This document shows positions 13,646 to 25,838 of a stretch of 64,000 nt of DNA, one piece after another. Source of the stretch: Lineus longissimus (lineage: Eukaryota > Nemertea > Pilidiophora > Heteronemertea > Lineidae); contig NC_088317.1 in NCBI RefSeq assembly GCF_910592395.1, forward strand, positions 124,001-188,000. The letters run 5' to 3'. Position numbers and translations under genes: made by a program. The notes beneath the pieces were generated by a model, which was given only the letters and a program-made list of their open reading frames with translations, did not search any database and was not told the DNA's origin. Within the stretch, counting starts at the first letter, position 1. Every line of letters begins with the position of its first letter.

Positions 13646-14810
13646 GAACAGATTTTAACATTTCTTCAGATTTAACCTGAAGCAACGCCTTGTATCTCGC
13701 GGAGACCAGTCCAGAAAGTTTGTCCGTTTCATCCTCTACAGCACAACACCCGGGAAATTGCGATTCAGACGAGATCAGACCAAGAGATTTATAGTGGTTC
13801 ATGGTCGCAATCTCGATCTACCTACAGATATGGAAAGGTCAAACCCACAAGGCTGCATAATTAAAACACATTAACCTTTTGCTTACATCATGAATAATGC
13901 CCAGCAGAGATACATACAACACATATATGTCCAAGAAAAAGGCGCATAGACCCCATCGCTAGATCATAGAGGATGGGGCTTCATGTTCTATCCCGTTCCA
14001 CAGCAGTTCATTGTCGGTTCGCCGACGAGTTTCAACTTACACCAAAAATTGATAAAATCAACTCATTTAGTTTTTACCTTTTAGCAATACCGAGTCCTGC
14101 TGATGGTCATTTCTGCCTCACATATCGGTGCAGCGTGAGGAGAGGTGATTCTCACAATAATTGATATGCCAAGGTCAGATGACAAATGGTGATAAGAATA
14201 ACCCAGCAAATCAGTGAGAACTACCTCCTTGGCGTTTTCCAACTGTTTTCTGGCCAGGACACAACAATAACTTGTTCAATTGCGTGCAAAAGCATCTAAA
14301 TTAGCTGTGTTGGTTGTTGTAGATGAGAAAAAGGCTGGTGTGCCTGCATCGCGATGTTTCTTTTTTCAGCAGAGCTTGAATTGACCTTTCAAACAGACCT
14401 TCAGATAGGTAACCAGGACCGACGATGATTATAATAAACCTAAACCAACACCCCGCCCTGGCTCTGAGATGCAGTTCAATACGTTTATTCTGTCACATTA
14501 CCGGCAATAATGTCTGTTAGGGTGTCTTTCGGGTTTATTTTACACAACTACTCATAATCTAGTCTTTCCACTGGCTATGTTTTCTTTCTTTTTGATGAAG
14601 TGTAAACCTTGTTGATTCTCATAAGCTAAGAATCCTCAGCCCTGTCATCCTCAACACACACAGGTTACTGTGGCAACGCTGGCCTGCAATTCTAACTAGT
14701 ACCAATTCATCAAACCAGTCCCCTATTAACTTCCTTTAACAAATTGCCAAAGAAACTAATCACACAGAGCCAGTTGCATTTGTCAGTGATTAAAGTGCTA
14801 GAATCTGTTC
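13646..14810. other. No recognisable gene
   Basis: Only short open frames (63 codons at most) with no recognisable domain. Nothing else noted. Confidence 0.4.
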
Positions 14811-14816
14811 GCTAGC

Positions 14817-14935
14817 TAGGGAGACCAGGGGAATAGTGGAGAGAGCATCGGGCTAATAATCAAGAGGCTGTGGCCTCGATTCTCGGATCGATCACGACCG
14901 TTTTGTTTGGCCATATAGTACGCGGTAGAATTCCA
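14817..14935 (+). mobile_element. tRNA-derived SINE-like head
   Basis: The sequence has the layout of a degenerate tRNA: an A-box-like AATAGTGGAGAGAGCATCGGG, an anticodon-loop-like CTAATAATC, then a B-box-like TGGCCTCGATTCTCGG at normal spacing, followed by a non-tRNA tail. The folds are too imperfect for a working tRNA. I infer a SINE remnant; no A-rich tail or target duplication was confirmed. Confidence 0.45.
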
Positions 14936-16040
14936 AGTTTTAGCATTTTTTACCAATTTGAAAAAAAATTGAACAAAAATTTATTTCTTAAAAAAACTAA
15001 TTTTTAAACTCGGGATGCATGACTTATGAATTACTCAGCTAAATTTATCATCAGTTTAACAGTTCAACGGAAGCTCGAACGATTGTCTGCGATAGTGTAC
15101 TACGCCTTCAAACTGAGAGAGACAATATGCAGTAGGGTCACATTGATCATCTTCATCGTTTAGTCTATGTAAACTCTGTACAAGCATATCCAAATACAAA
15201 TCCACACTGCCTAGATCGTTCTTTCTTGAAGTGCACTATGATCTGTAAATGTGATGGAAGGGGAAGAATAATGATATCTATACTTTATTAGACATCAGCC
15301 ATACAACCAGGATCCTTTCAGTATTACCATTGTGGCAATATGATAAGAATGGCCAGATATTTTATGATCTAACGTTATTAGAATCTTCCTTGCACTTTGA
15401 TCACGATGTAGAATACATCAACAGCCGCAGGTCAAAAACCCGGAATACATTGATCATACTGACTGAAAGATAAGTGCAAAATTGATAACCGCCAACCTAA
15501 ATCAGAACCGTGGTATTTGGAATGACCCTAAATGGTTTTATTCAACTTGCTGTTAAGTTTACTGAGCCTAACTGAAGGAGCAGGCCAAACTTAGGAAATT
15601 AACTCCTTTCGTGGAACCAGACCTAGAAAATCCCTAAAACAGAACGATCTTTCAAATTACTAGAATGTGGCAAATCAATGTTCTGGCTTTTGCTTGAAAC
15701 TGCTGTTCTTACCGAATCTAAAAGCACTAACCACAGGCATTTCTTATCAAATGATACAGCCAATCATGATGAATTTTGCTCAAAACGCATTTTAGCCAAA
15801 ATGCTATCTCAAGTCTTCAGTCATGATATATTGCACAAAAGAAGATTTTAGTCAAAATGCCACCTTCACTTGATTTCAGGCAACAGTGTTTCACTCTCAA
15901 TGGAATGCCATCAGCCGACTGACTATCTGATGGATGGTAAACAGGGCATAGGTTGAACCCAGCGGTAGACCAATTTTTTTCCTCTGGCAAATGGGTTTAC
16001 GTATCGCTTTTTCATTGTCAGACGAGTCCTTGATTGTACT
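14936..16040. other. No recognisable gene
   Basis: An A/T-run patch at 14945-15005 follows the SINE-like head. The rest is anonymous, with no repeats or domains recognised. Confidence 0.4.
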
Positions 16041-16044
16041 CTTA

Positions 16045-16100
16045 GATATCAGTGGTGTAATGGAATAGACGCCGGACTGCATCTGCGGGGCTCTTTTCAG
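16045..16100 (+). mobile_element. Possible tRNA-derived SINE head fragment
   Basis: CAGTGGTGTAATGGAATAGA and CGCCGGACTGCATCTGCGG resemble a tRNA A-box and anticodon arm, but no convincing B-box follows. Weak call. Confidence 0.25.
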
Positions 16101-16201
16101 TCATTTGGAAAGGAATGAGATTCATCCAAATCTGATTCTGGTCCTTTCAATTCGAGTGAAAGTCACTTGAACCAAGCAATATCTACAATAAATGTCGTGA
16201 A

Positions 16202-16786
16202 GATGGCTTTGCCTGACGACAAGACAAAACAGGACACTGCTTATCCACATGAAAGCTGAAGATTGCTTTGCCTGACGACAAGACAAAACAGGACACTGCT
16301 TATCCACATGAAAGCTGAAGATTGCTTTGCCTGACCACAAGACAAAACAGGACACTGCTTATCCACATGAAAGCTGAAGATTGCTTTGCCTGACGACAAG
16401 ACAAAACAGGACACTGCTTATCCACATGAAAGCTGAAGATTGCTTTGCCTGACAACAAGACAAAACAGGACACTGCTTATTCACATGAAAGCTGAAGATT
16501 GCTTTGCCTGACCACAAGACAAAACAGGACACTGCTTATCCACATGAAAGCTGAAGATTACTTTGCCTGACGACAAGACAAAACAGGACACTGCTTATCC
16601 ACATGAAAGCTGAAGATTACTTTGCCTGACCACAAGACAAAACAGGACACTGCTTATCCTCATGAAAGCTGAAGATTGCTTTGCCTGACGACAAGACTGA
16701 ACAGGACACTGCTTATCCACATGAAAGCTGAAGATTGCTTTGCCTGATGACAAGACAAAACAGGACACTGCTTATCCACATGAAAG
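16202..16786. repeat. 59-bp minisatellite, 9.9 copies
   Basis: Nine full 59-bp units (starts 16202, 16261, 16320, 16379, 16438, 16497, 16556, 16615, 16674) and a 54-bp partial unit from 16733 repeat head to tail. Each reads GATTGCTTTGCCTGACGACA, then a shared AAACAGGACACTGCTTATCC core, ending CATGAAAGCTGAA. Most units differ at only 1-3 sites, mainly the GAC(G/C/A)AC position. Units 7 and 8 share GATTAC, which suggests duplication within the array. 59 is not a multiple of three, so the minus-strand open frame across it is incidental. There are no spacers, so it is not CRISPR. Confidence 0.95.
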
Positions 16787-19700
16787 GGTCACTACCGTAT
16801 TTCCCCTGGGAAAACTGTGGCCCAACACAGATGAGAACAATGCACCTCAAGTGCCTTATTAAATGATATGGAAATGAAACAGTAGTGACCCAAAGCATTG
16901 AACTAATGACCTTCTCATCGAAACTCTCATCAGTATTATGATCTTGTGACCGTCCTATTCATACTTTCTCTTGCTGGCAACACTACTACAAAGCCAAACA
17001 CACACACTTACACTCAGCAAGTGATTGTGCAAATGACACATTAGTACTAGTATACCAGCACTCTTACATTATGTCCTGGCAAGCATCCCATCAGGAATGT
17101 AGTTAATGTCCCCAGATATATTTATTGATGGCCAATATGTACGATCGCACCAAATGTTTTATTTGTTCTCAGTAGCAAGCTGTCAGTGTCGGATATTAAT
17201 GATTTTGAGCACTACGACTAAGGACATTGCACTGTTAAGGGGAAACAATAGCAATGGTGGGCATCATTTTTTCATCGTTGAACCACAAACACATCATTCG
17301 TAGATCGGGCTTACAGTCGTATAGACAGATGGCCATCTTTCTAGTCATCCACTTCTTCCATCTCTTCATTTTCTCTGAGGTATCAATGCATGCATATCAG
17401 TTACCCGATCTTTTCGCACAAATACTATATTATAAGGAGCAATTATATCGGCCCAGCAATTATTTCCTCATCTTTGTTTGAGGATTTTATTCCACAGCTC
17501 CAGGCTTGGTAGAAAACATACATATCCCATATGCCCTCGGGTACGTGGGAACACACAATTGTTTTAACATGTTTCAGCTCACTTCAGCTCTGTTATGGGA
17601 TTATTAAACACGCCAACAAGCACTGCCACGATCAGAGGCAAGATGTACTTTAGTTAGAAACCTCTGCGCATGGCTTGGTCTTTTAGCAAGCAATATAGTT
17701 TTGATTCATCACTTATCTCCTGTTCACGATAAAGGAATATCGCAGTGCTTAGTGTCAAAACGACCCTAAATACCTCTTCTAAAAAGATAACGTCAAGAGT
17801 TGTCCACCTTAAGCATGACCTAGCCAGGTAGTACCTGTCCCTAATTTGTCATTGGCATATTTACAGTGCGTTAAAAAGTGAATTCTGTCGGCAGTTGTTC
17901 CACGTTTCAATGAATTGTGGTGAAAAATATGTTTCATTGAAATCTTTGAAAATTGTGTTCGATTATATAACTTCTGAAGAACACTACATCACAAAAGAAT
18001 AGACATAAATGTTTATCCGACTATAGAGCCTAACAAAAAGGATCATACTCTATTCAAGACTGTACCTGGTAATCACTAGATAATGGTAGCTAGGTCTCGG
18101 CAAGTAAATCAGGTACTAAAATCAATACGTTTGGTGAATACCAAATATATATCAAAGCAATCTCAATTGCCTCAGTTCATTCGAGTATCAATCAAAAGAT
18201 GAAATGAAATAATTCGATTTCTATGCCGCAGCATGCAGAGGCTATCAATATTCTCAGGAGACACTGACAAACGAGTGATCATCATAAAAAGTAATTTGAA
18301 TTCCTTTGACAAGGGCAGATTCCGAAACTGATGATATACTAGTATTCATCTGGTGCGTCTGTATGAATGAGATAAGCTCATCATTCATGTTTTTCACCTG
18401 TGCATGGCGAAGGAGAGTGTCAATTAAGTCTTGAATACATTACGGTGGTCAATAAGTTCTTTACCGATTGGTCATGGGTGCGAATCCAATGCAACCTAAC
18501 TTCGTAAAGAACTGAATATGCAAGATCCAGCCTCACTTCACCACATTATTTATTTCATAAACTTTGATTGCATATTTTTGGATTGATGCCGCAAGAACAT
18601 GCATGATATCGTCATTTCACTTGGTTTCATACTGCTAACCGACTGACATTTCTCTTTCTAGGATATTCAACCTACAAGTAACAAGATGAAAGGAGACGAA
18701 AGGTCAGTATAAGACAAGAGGCAAGTTCTTTAAATTAATGCCGGAGCAAAAGTCATGGAAGAGCAAAGCACGCCTGATCAATGTCTATTTGACATTTATC
18801 AAGTGTCATAAGATGGTTCACGTTACTGGCGAGCTTCGACCAGAAATGCCAATAAAATACCACCACACTCAATATTCCAGCGGCTATTGATCCCACATCT
18901 CTATTTTGTCGGTAAGGAATATTGGCACCACGCCCATGTTTTACTCCATGAAGCGTATCCTTTATAATTCCTGGTGGTACCTGCACCGATTGCATCAAAT
19001 TGTAGCTAGAGATGCCCCTGAGGTCATCAGCTATTGAGTTTTCAGGTTGGATGGCTACTATATTCAACGTCATTACACGCATAATCACAGTAAATGAAAA
19101 AAAATCGTTGCCGCGGACAGTCCTCTCAAGCTGTTGACTATCATAATAAACCTGAATATCTCGTTTGTGTATTTGACCTCAGAACTGTCATGGACAACAA
19201 AAGGAGGATGAACACAGCATTATTTCACGATCTGCAGTTCTAATCGACTGGAATTATCTGTTTGTCAGATTAAATGCGTATAGCTCATTGGCGTTTCTGG
19301 CCTCGGCAGCCACTCTCTAAAGCTGTGGTTCACCCAATGCACACCATCTCCAGATGATAAACCAATGTCCACTGCTTTCATATTGATCATTTGATTCGAG
19401 AAGTTGGCTTTGTTAATTTTGAGAGGTGATCTGTATGCCCATCCATAAAGCATGTGCACATCAAACCCCAATATTCAGACCCATTCCCCTCGCCATGTAC
19501 ACAAAAAATCGCCACAAAACGAACATGCCTGATGTAAACGCACATCAGCAAATACTGTTGAGACACCCTACCCTACAGGTGCGTACATACAGAATGAACG
19601 TCATAGCATCATGTTCACTTTGACATAACTTTTTAACATTTTAATGCGATACCAACGGCATCAAATGTGTCATATTGCAAGGTTAATAAGGAAGTTACAG

Positions 19701-20200
19701 TGTCCGTAAATCTTTTATTATCTTACAGATGACCCGATCTCATAACTGATTAGCATACAAATGTCAAGATTACACGATCATGAAATGTCAAAGGGATTGT
19801 TTCAATATTTAAACCTGAGGATCTCAATGACATTAAAGAGGAGCTGATTATTTTATTGCTCTTTAAATTCAGTGTGAACAGGTTCACCAGCTTATGGCTC
19901 AGTCATGGCAGCTGTCACAGACCATCTTTCTGGCAAAATCAAAAGGCATATTCTTTCTCCAAGTTGCCATGGATAATACTTACATGTACCTGTATATGTA
20001 TTAAATATTTTCTTTTATTCTTCTTTACAATTCGGAGAAGAATAGCGATTCGGTGTCTTGTTTGTTTTTCAATATGTCAGTGATATTGTATTTTATTGAA
20101 TATTTGCACACAAAACTCCCACACACAACCTCAAATAACGAACTCACATGATTATTTTACCAGATCAGAAGCATGATATTGGATTGGCATAAATGATAGG
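16787..20200. other. No recognisable gene
   Basis: Open frames up to 111 codons (18753-19088, minus) have no recognisable domain. No repeats were identified in this stretch. Confidence 0.4.
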
Positions 20201-20206
20201 AAAAGG

Positions 20207-20930
20207 ACCAGGCTTGGCCCAGGGGTGGCTCAAGGCTATGTTTTTTCTTCTTAAAACAACAAAAGGCTCGGGTGCTGAAGTGGTCTGTTTTTGACACTGA
20301 AAAGAACAAGGTCTTGTTCATACAGAAGATGAAATAATAGCTACCTTACGGTTGGCTTAAAACAAAATGCAATGGGAATTCACCAGTTTGTTTGCATAAG
20401 AAACACATATACATGCCATACAACAAGTCAAGTAAAAAAAAGCGTCATATTATGTATAATCTACGAGTTTAAGATGCAGGAAGATTGTCGTAGTTTAATT
20501 TTCGGCACCACACCATTGTTTGTTTCTCTCGACTACATATATTGGGTATTTATCATTATAATATCAGGGTTGTTTCTCTGGAGATGACCACCATTGCACC
20601 CTGGTGGAAATCTTAGGAGAACCTTGACCCCCAGTCGGAGTACTGCTGTCAGAAAAAAGATCTGACGGACCATGAAATACTCTGACTGGCCTTTTGAAAC
20701 CCCATCTGATGTGGGGACCCTTCACCTTTTGGCCGGCCCTGTGTGTAACCCCTGTGTTACCTGGCATGCCATCTCGGTTCCAGATTGACGGGCACATGGC
20801 CCAACCCTGGTCCTGGGAATACAGACTGGCCGTGATGGCATACTTTCTCTGGACAAGCCTCGGTCATCACCTGGCATTCCACCCCTCACCCATGTCTTGC
20901 CGCACCTTGGCCATCCATGGCTGACAGGGT
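20207..20930 (+). mobile_element. GC-rich dispersed element, copy A
   Basis: This copy shares, in the same order, several blocks with 22.6-23.1 kb: CCAGGCTTGGCCCAG, AAAACAACAAAAGGCTCGGG, GTGGTCTGTTTTTGAC, AGAAACACATATACATGCCA, then GGCATGCCATC and CTGGCCGTGATGGCATACTT, ending at TCTCTGGACAAGCCTCG. Relative to copy B it carries about 290 extra bp (about 20442-20733). Its last part (CACCCCTCACCCATGTCTTG and on) occurs inverted at 51047-51070. No coding sequence was recognised, so this is a non-autonomous element or a fragment of one. Confidence 0.7.
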
Positions 20931-22074
20931 TGGTTTACAATTGAATAAAAAAATACGTTACATGAGCCGGTTATAATTAGACATGTCAGAGAAAAGAAGA
21001 TCACACAAACTAAAATATTATATTAATTGAAACATTGAAACAATTGAAACGCCTTTGCCTTATCAGTATCACATCCATTATAGGCTTGCGGTATCACACT
21101 GAGGCGATAAAAATCAGCGGTAAGGACAATAGTAAGACCGGCTGCCCGAAGTAACACATTGACGTAATGACCAACCATATTGTTATTAAACTTATCCTAT
21201 TAGAGTGATCAATTCAATCTTCTTCATTTGAAGTGAACGAGAAAGTAATTATGTTTGTTATCAATCACAATAATATGGTCGCTGTGGGCAGCTTACACAG
21301 TTCTGTTCAGTAAACAGATTCTATGAACTTCAACTGTCTATGAGTGTTTCAGGTTAATAATATGCACTCTTACTGGGTTTCCTTTTACGATCCACTAAAA
21401 CAATTTATTAAATCTAGAGACAGGGATCCGCAGTCTCAATGTCCACTTACGATTCTTCTCCGATCTAGAGACACAGATCCTCTGTCTCGCCAATGAATAA
21501 TAACATAATACCTCAGAGTCATTGCCTCAATGGGCAACTGACAGATTCAGATGATGTCATTATATCCAGAAAGCATAACAGGTGATAGATCACAGCCTAC
21601 ACGACCACATTCTTGTATGAATATGCTCCAAGTCACTTTATCACTCTTTTCTGATCATGGCAGGTTCATCGAGACAACTATTCGCAGGAAGTCTGGCCAT
21701 GTCAACCTGTCATCAAGACTAAGATATATCTTCTCGCCAACATATTGGCCAAGGAACAGATTGGGTTAGGTTAGCTGATTCTGGATATCGAACATGATAT
21801 TGGCTTGGTATATCGGACCTCTGGTATCATTTACTCTCACTTCATTCATGGCACAGGGGGACAAGTCAAGTCCACAGTGTTCATGTCATTGCTGTCACTT
21901 TGCTTCTGAGTGTTAAACTGCGGGCTTGGTATCATGCTAGTTTACCTACAAACTGATATAGAACATGATGTTATCGAGTGGTTTGGACAAATGCTTTGCC
22001 TCTGACCAAGTTCATCTAATAAGGCAATGACTCTTGGGCCCGTTCATTCTGATTACTCCTCCTTCTTCATCAGG
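20931..22074. other. No recognisable gene
   Basis: Only short open frames. A small local repeat, AGAGACAGGGATCC...AGAGACACAGATCC, occurs at about 21416-21482. Nothing else. Confidence 0.35.
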
Positions 22075-22075
22075 T

Positions 22076-22160
22076 TAACTCCAGTAGTAACGAGTCTCAC
22101 TCCTTCGACCTCATGGGTACGGGGCGAATGCTTTAACTACAGGGCCATCGGAATTGATAC
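22076..22160 (-). mobile_element. tRNA-derived SINE-like head
   Basis: Read on the minus strand, GGCCCTGTAGTTAAAGCATT, CGCCCCGTACCCATGAGGTC and GGAGTGAGACTCG follow the order of A-box, anticodon arm and B-box of a tRNA. The B-box is mutated (GGAGTGAGACTC rather than GGTTCGAGACTC), which argues for a decayed SINE rather than a tRNA gene. Confidence 0.4.
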
Positions 22161-22589
22161 TGACAAGACAGATCAATCCCTATAACAAGCCATGTCACTA
22201 CCATCAAGCTCAATATTATTAGTAATCATTTCAAAATGGAGAGCAAGTCACTGCCAATAACTCGCATTTATATCCATGATGATGGGATATACCCAATATA
22301 TTCAAGAATATATCGGACTGGGAACATGCTTGCAGATGGAGCATATCATCTCATCTGGGTATTTCTGGTCATGCATAACCACAGTAGGCAGACGAAATGC
22401 GGGCATCTCAGAAATGAATATCCTCATTTTAGGCCAGGAACAGTCTTCAGCTCCCAAGTGACCACCACAGGTAGTTCGTCCAAGGTTGATATTACCACTC
22501 TTCGATCAATCGTGGGCAGCTTAAGAATAACTCAGTTTCATACGGTTGAGTTTTCTTCAAACGAGGGCTTGATCTTCTATCTTTCCAGC

Positions 22590-23130
22590 AAACACAAGAC
22601 CCCCGGCTCAGGTCTAGGCCAGCTCTGGCTGGGACTGGCTAGGCTTGGCCCTGCCTACCCAGGTCAATGCAAGGCCTGTCCCACATCCGGCTGGCACTGG
22701 CTAACCTACCCAGGTCAGGACCAGACCAGGCTTGGCCCAGGGTGGCCTCACTGACCCTGGGCAGCCAGGTGTGGGCCAGGTCTGGCCCAAGGCTGTTTTT
22801 TCGTCTTAAAACAACAAAAGGCTCGGGTGCTAAAGTGGTCTGTTTTTGACTCTAAAAAAGACAGACCTGGCTTGGCATCTTGACCTGCATTTGCAAGAAA
22901 GTCTTTAAAACCAAAATGCACTGGAAATTAACCAGTTTGTTTGTATAAGAAACACATATACATGCCAGACAGCAAATCAAGAAAGAAAAATGGCGGCCCT
23001 GTGTGTGACCTGGCATGCCATCCCAGTTTCAGATTAAAGGGCGCATGGCCCAACCCTGGTCCTGGGAATACAACCTGGCCGTGATGGCATACTTTCGCTC
23101 AGCCATACTTTCTCTGGACAAGCCTCGCAA
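22590..23130 (+). mobile_element. GC-rich dispersed element, copy B
   Basis: The first part, 22600-22795, is rich in short CCAGG, CTGGC and GGCCC repeats. From AAAACAACAAAAGGCTCGGG onward it matches copy A through to the shared end TCTCTGGACAAGCCTCG at about 23111-23127. It lacks the 290-bp segment of copy A: the junction at about 22991 passes straight from an A-rich run into GGCGGCCCTGTGTGTGACC. A 172-codon frame overlaps the start but looks incidental. Confidence 0.7.
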
Positions 23131-25838
23131 AGGTATTGCGCACGTGCTATACAAGCTGATTTTAAGAATTCTAAAGAAGCTTTTAAATGTTTAAAGCAAA
23201 GAGAATTTAGTAGGATTTATATACAATCCACTGTTACACATTAATCACCTTCTCTGAGCAAAGTAGATAATCGTAAGATACACCACGGGAGTTAATCACC
23301 TAATCTGAGAAAAGTTGGAATGGTTCAAAACGCCATTGGTATGCTTCATCAGGATTGGTAGTAAACATAATGTAATGTTCAAAGTCATCTTATGACCTTC
23401 AAGACTTATATCGTCATGGCATACAACTTGCGTCAAGACAAATGTTTTAGATAATTCCAGGCAATGTTTGTCCTACTGTGAACCACAGTATGTACATACA
23501 ATGGTCATAAAATGTAAACCTTTCTATATAACACTTGCAAGACAGAAGATTGGATACATGCATACATGGCGATTGATACACAGGTTTCAATTTATCCGGT
23601 TGATAGGTTAAGAATGTTCCTTCAAATTAGAAGAAGATGTAGCATTTTGCAATAAGGTAAGTCGGGCATTTTCACACAATACGGCCGACAAACAACTACC
23701 GTGTAATGCTCCATTTGTAATACTCCGCCAAGCAGCTCAGCTCAGCTCAGTTCAAATATGGTACCATAATGTGAATCTGTGCACTGAAACACTAGGACAC
23801 TACTTTATCAGATGATAATGCTATCTAGAACAAAGATCAATCACTTTTAGAGAGGAACCATCATGCATCCTAATTTCGACATCAACGAAGCTTTCTACAA
23901 AAAGAACGATGTAATTGGTAAATGAGATTGCAGAAACCTAACAACTTCAGCTTGTGGGAGGTTTAAAAGAATCAAATCTCTTAAGAATCTGGAATTGAGA
24001 TAATCTGATTTCATGAAAGCATCGTTTTACCCCTGAATCACTAATTCAACAGAACAAGTGCTATTTGAAACTGAAATATTGCACAGATATGAAAAATGAC
24101 GGATGATGAGGAAGCAATTTCAGTTGCCATAGAAATGGTTTCTGCATTAAGATGGTTTAGCGTTTCTAAGCGTAAGTGGGTGGTAAAAGAATGCTGGAAG
24201 CCATTTATTTGGAATGAAATGACCGTGTATGCAGAGAATAAATGACCGTCATGATGGTATAAATATACATACATACATGCAAGACACGTGCGATAAAGGG
24301 GTACAAGTATGGATTAAAGAAGAGTATTAGTGTGATAGACGGGCACTTAGTTCAGACTTTGAATATAGGAGGCTTTTTATTATTTCTGTTGAAAAAAAAG
24401 AATATATCGATGTACATAGTTTTCCCTTTCCAAACATATCAAAGTAGCTCAGTTATCAGAGCAGCTATACGGAGAAGAGAGAGGTGTCGTTTTGTTTGTA
24501 TTGGTCTTGCCTTCAATAGCAACCTTTGCAAATGGCTAGGGGCTTTATTGCAACAGAGCATCATCCGACTGATAAAACTTAAATTCACAAATGACATGCT
24601 TAGCGTATGATACCATTTTGTAGACCACTCTCCTCTCACCACGTCTACATTCATCCTTTAGGAGTATTGGTCAAAATGTTTCAAATTCCAATGACCACCA
24701 GTCCTGGTTTTTACGATATCTGGATCACATCTGCCATCCCTGATTAAACCCTGCCACCAAGTGGAAATAAAGTCAAATCCAATTCCGACCGATGCTAAAA
24801 CATTGCTTATTCTCTCGGGATTTCTAAATTCATGACTTTAGATTGGTTGCATCGCCTACACTGAATACATTCTGATAGCAATTAAAATTCATGGCTTCAA
24901 ACACGCCAAGTTCACATCGGAGTTTTTGAAACGTGTTGATCAGGTTTTTCCTTAAAGGCGGAGGTGTCAAAGGTGTCATTCGCGGCCTGACTCAATAGCT
25001 AAACCTACTGCGTGCCTGCTCGTCCTTCTGGCCAATTAACCATTCAACTTCGGGCAATTACTTGACCTTTTTACGTGGGGCCTATATGTTGAGCCATTAG
25101 AAACGCACGAAACCAAGTCAAACCAATTATCTATTATGTTTTTACACTGTGCTCCGAGTGCAGTTCAGAAAACTCAAACTTGCATAATTCGCACAACCTC
25201 TCTCTAAAGATAAGAAGTTTTGGTTCAAAATCCAGTTCTTATTGATGACTACAGATGATTTAAGAAGTGATCGCAGCAAAAGCATGTGATAGTTGGCTTT
25301 CGTATCAATGACGCACCAAGCTCAACAAATACCTTTTCATTTTTCCGGTAGTGGAAAGGCCATGAATCGTTTTCCAGAAGACAACTGCTGAGCATTTTGA
25401 AGGCTACAGAGTTAGATATTGTCTCGAGATCCTATCCCATCTTGAATCTGATATGTTGGGAATTTTGCATAGTGCCGAAAGAGCGAACAGGTACAAGATA
25501 GCTGGTAATGAGTAATCAATATTGCCTCTCCATGACCCAATGCTCAAGTATATTTCCTATAAAAATGTTTTCATAACTTAATTTTGACAGGTTTCAGAAC
25601 TTTTTTTTTCAGCATGACAAATGTTTGCACAATTGACCTCATTTGGAAACCCCAACACGGAACTGGAAGAAGTCATCTTGTATTACAGAACGTGAAGAAC
25701 GTGCCTCAGAACTGGGTACAATCGCAAAAACTATATCTTTACCCCTCCATCTTTCAGATTTGATTGCTAAAGTTCGAAACAAACCGCGGTAGCGATAATG
25801 ACGACAATATGTAGCATCAGAAGAAACGTGCCGCAAAG
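23131..25838. other. Upstream flank of the receptor gene, no other gene seen
   Basis: Probably contains the 5' UTR and promoter of the receptor; neither can be placed with confidence. Small features only: (CAGCT)n-like CAGCTCAGCTCAGCTCAG at about 23733. No conserved coding frame. Confidence 0.4.
25558..25565 (+). promoter_or_regulatory. TATA-like motif upstream of the receptor start
   Basis: TATAAAAA lies 281 nt upstream of the chosen start codon. In such AT-rich DNA the motif occurs by chance, no initiator was recognised, and the true promoter may sit upstream of a non-coding 5' exon. Weak call. Confidence 0.15.

Noticed and set aside
14840-14915. Functional tRNA gene
   Set aside because: Promoter boxes are recognisable but arms do not pair well, so a SINE remnant is the better reading.
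16122-16355. Minus-strand 77-codon open frame with repeated peptide segments
   Set aside because: It is the translation of the 59-bp minisatellite. The unit is not a multiple of three, so the frame cannot be maintained along the array.
16202-16786. Possible CRISPR-like array
   Set aside because: Units are contiguous with no unique spacers, and the window is animal DNA.
22236-22754. 172-codon open frame, among the longest outside the receptor
   Set aside because: The second half is the GC-rich dispersed element read as Gly/Leu/Pro repeats; the first half has no domain and no splice or poly(A) support.
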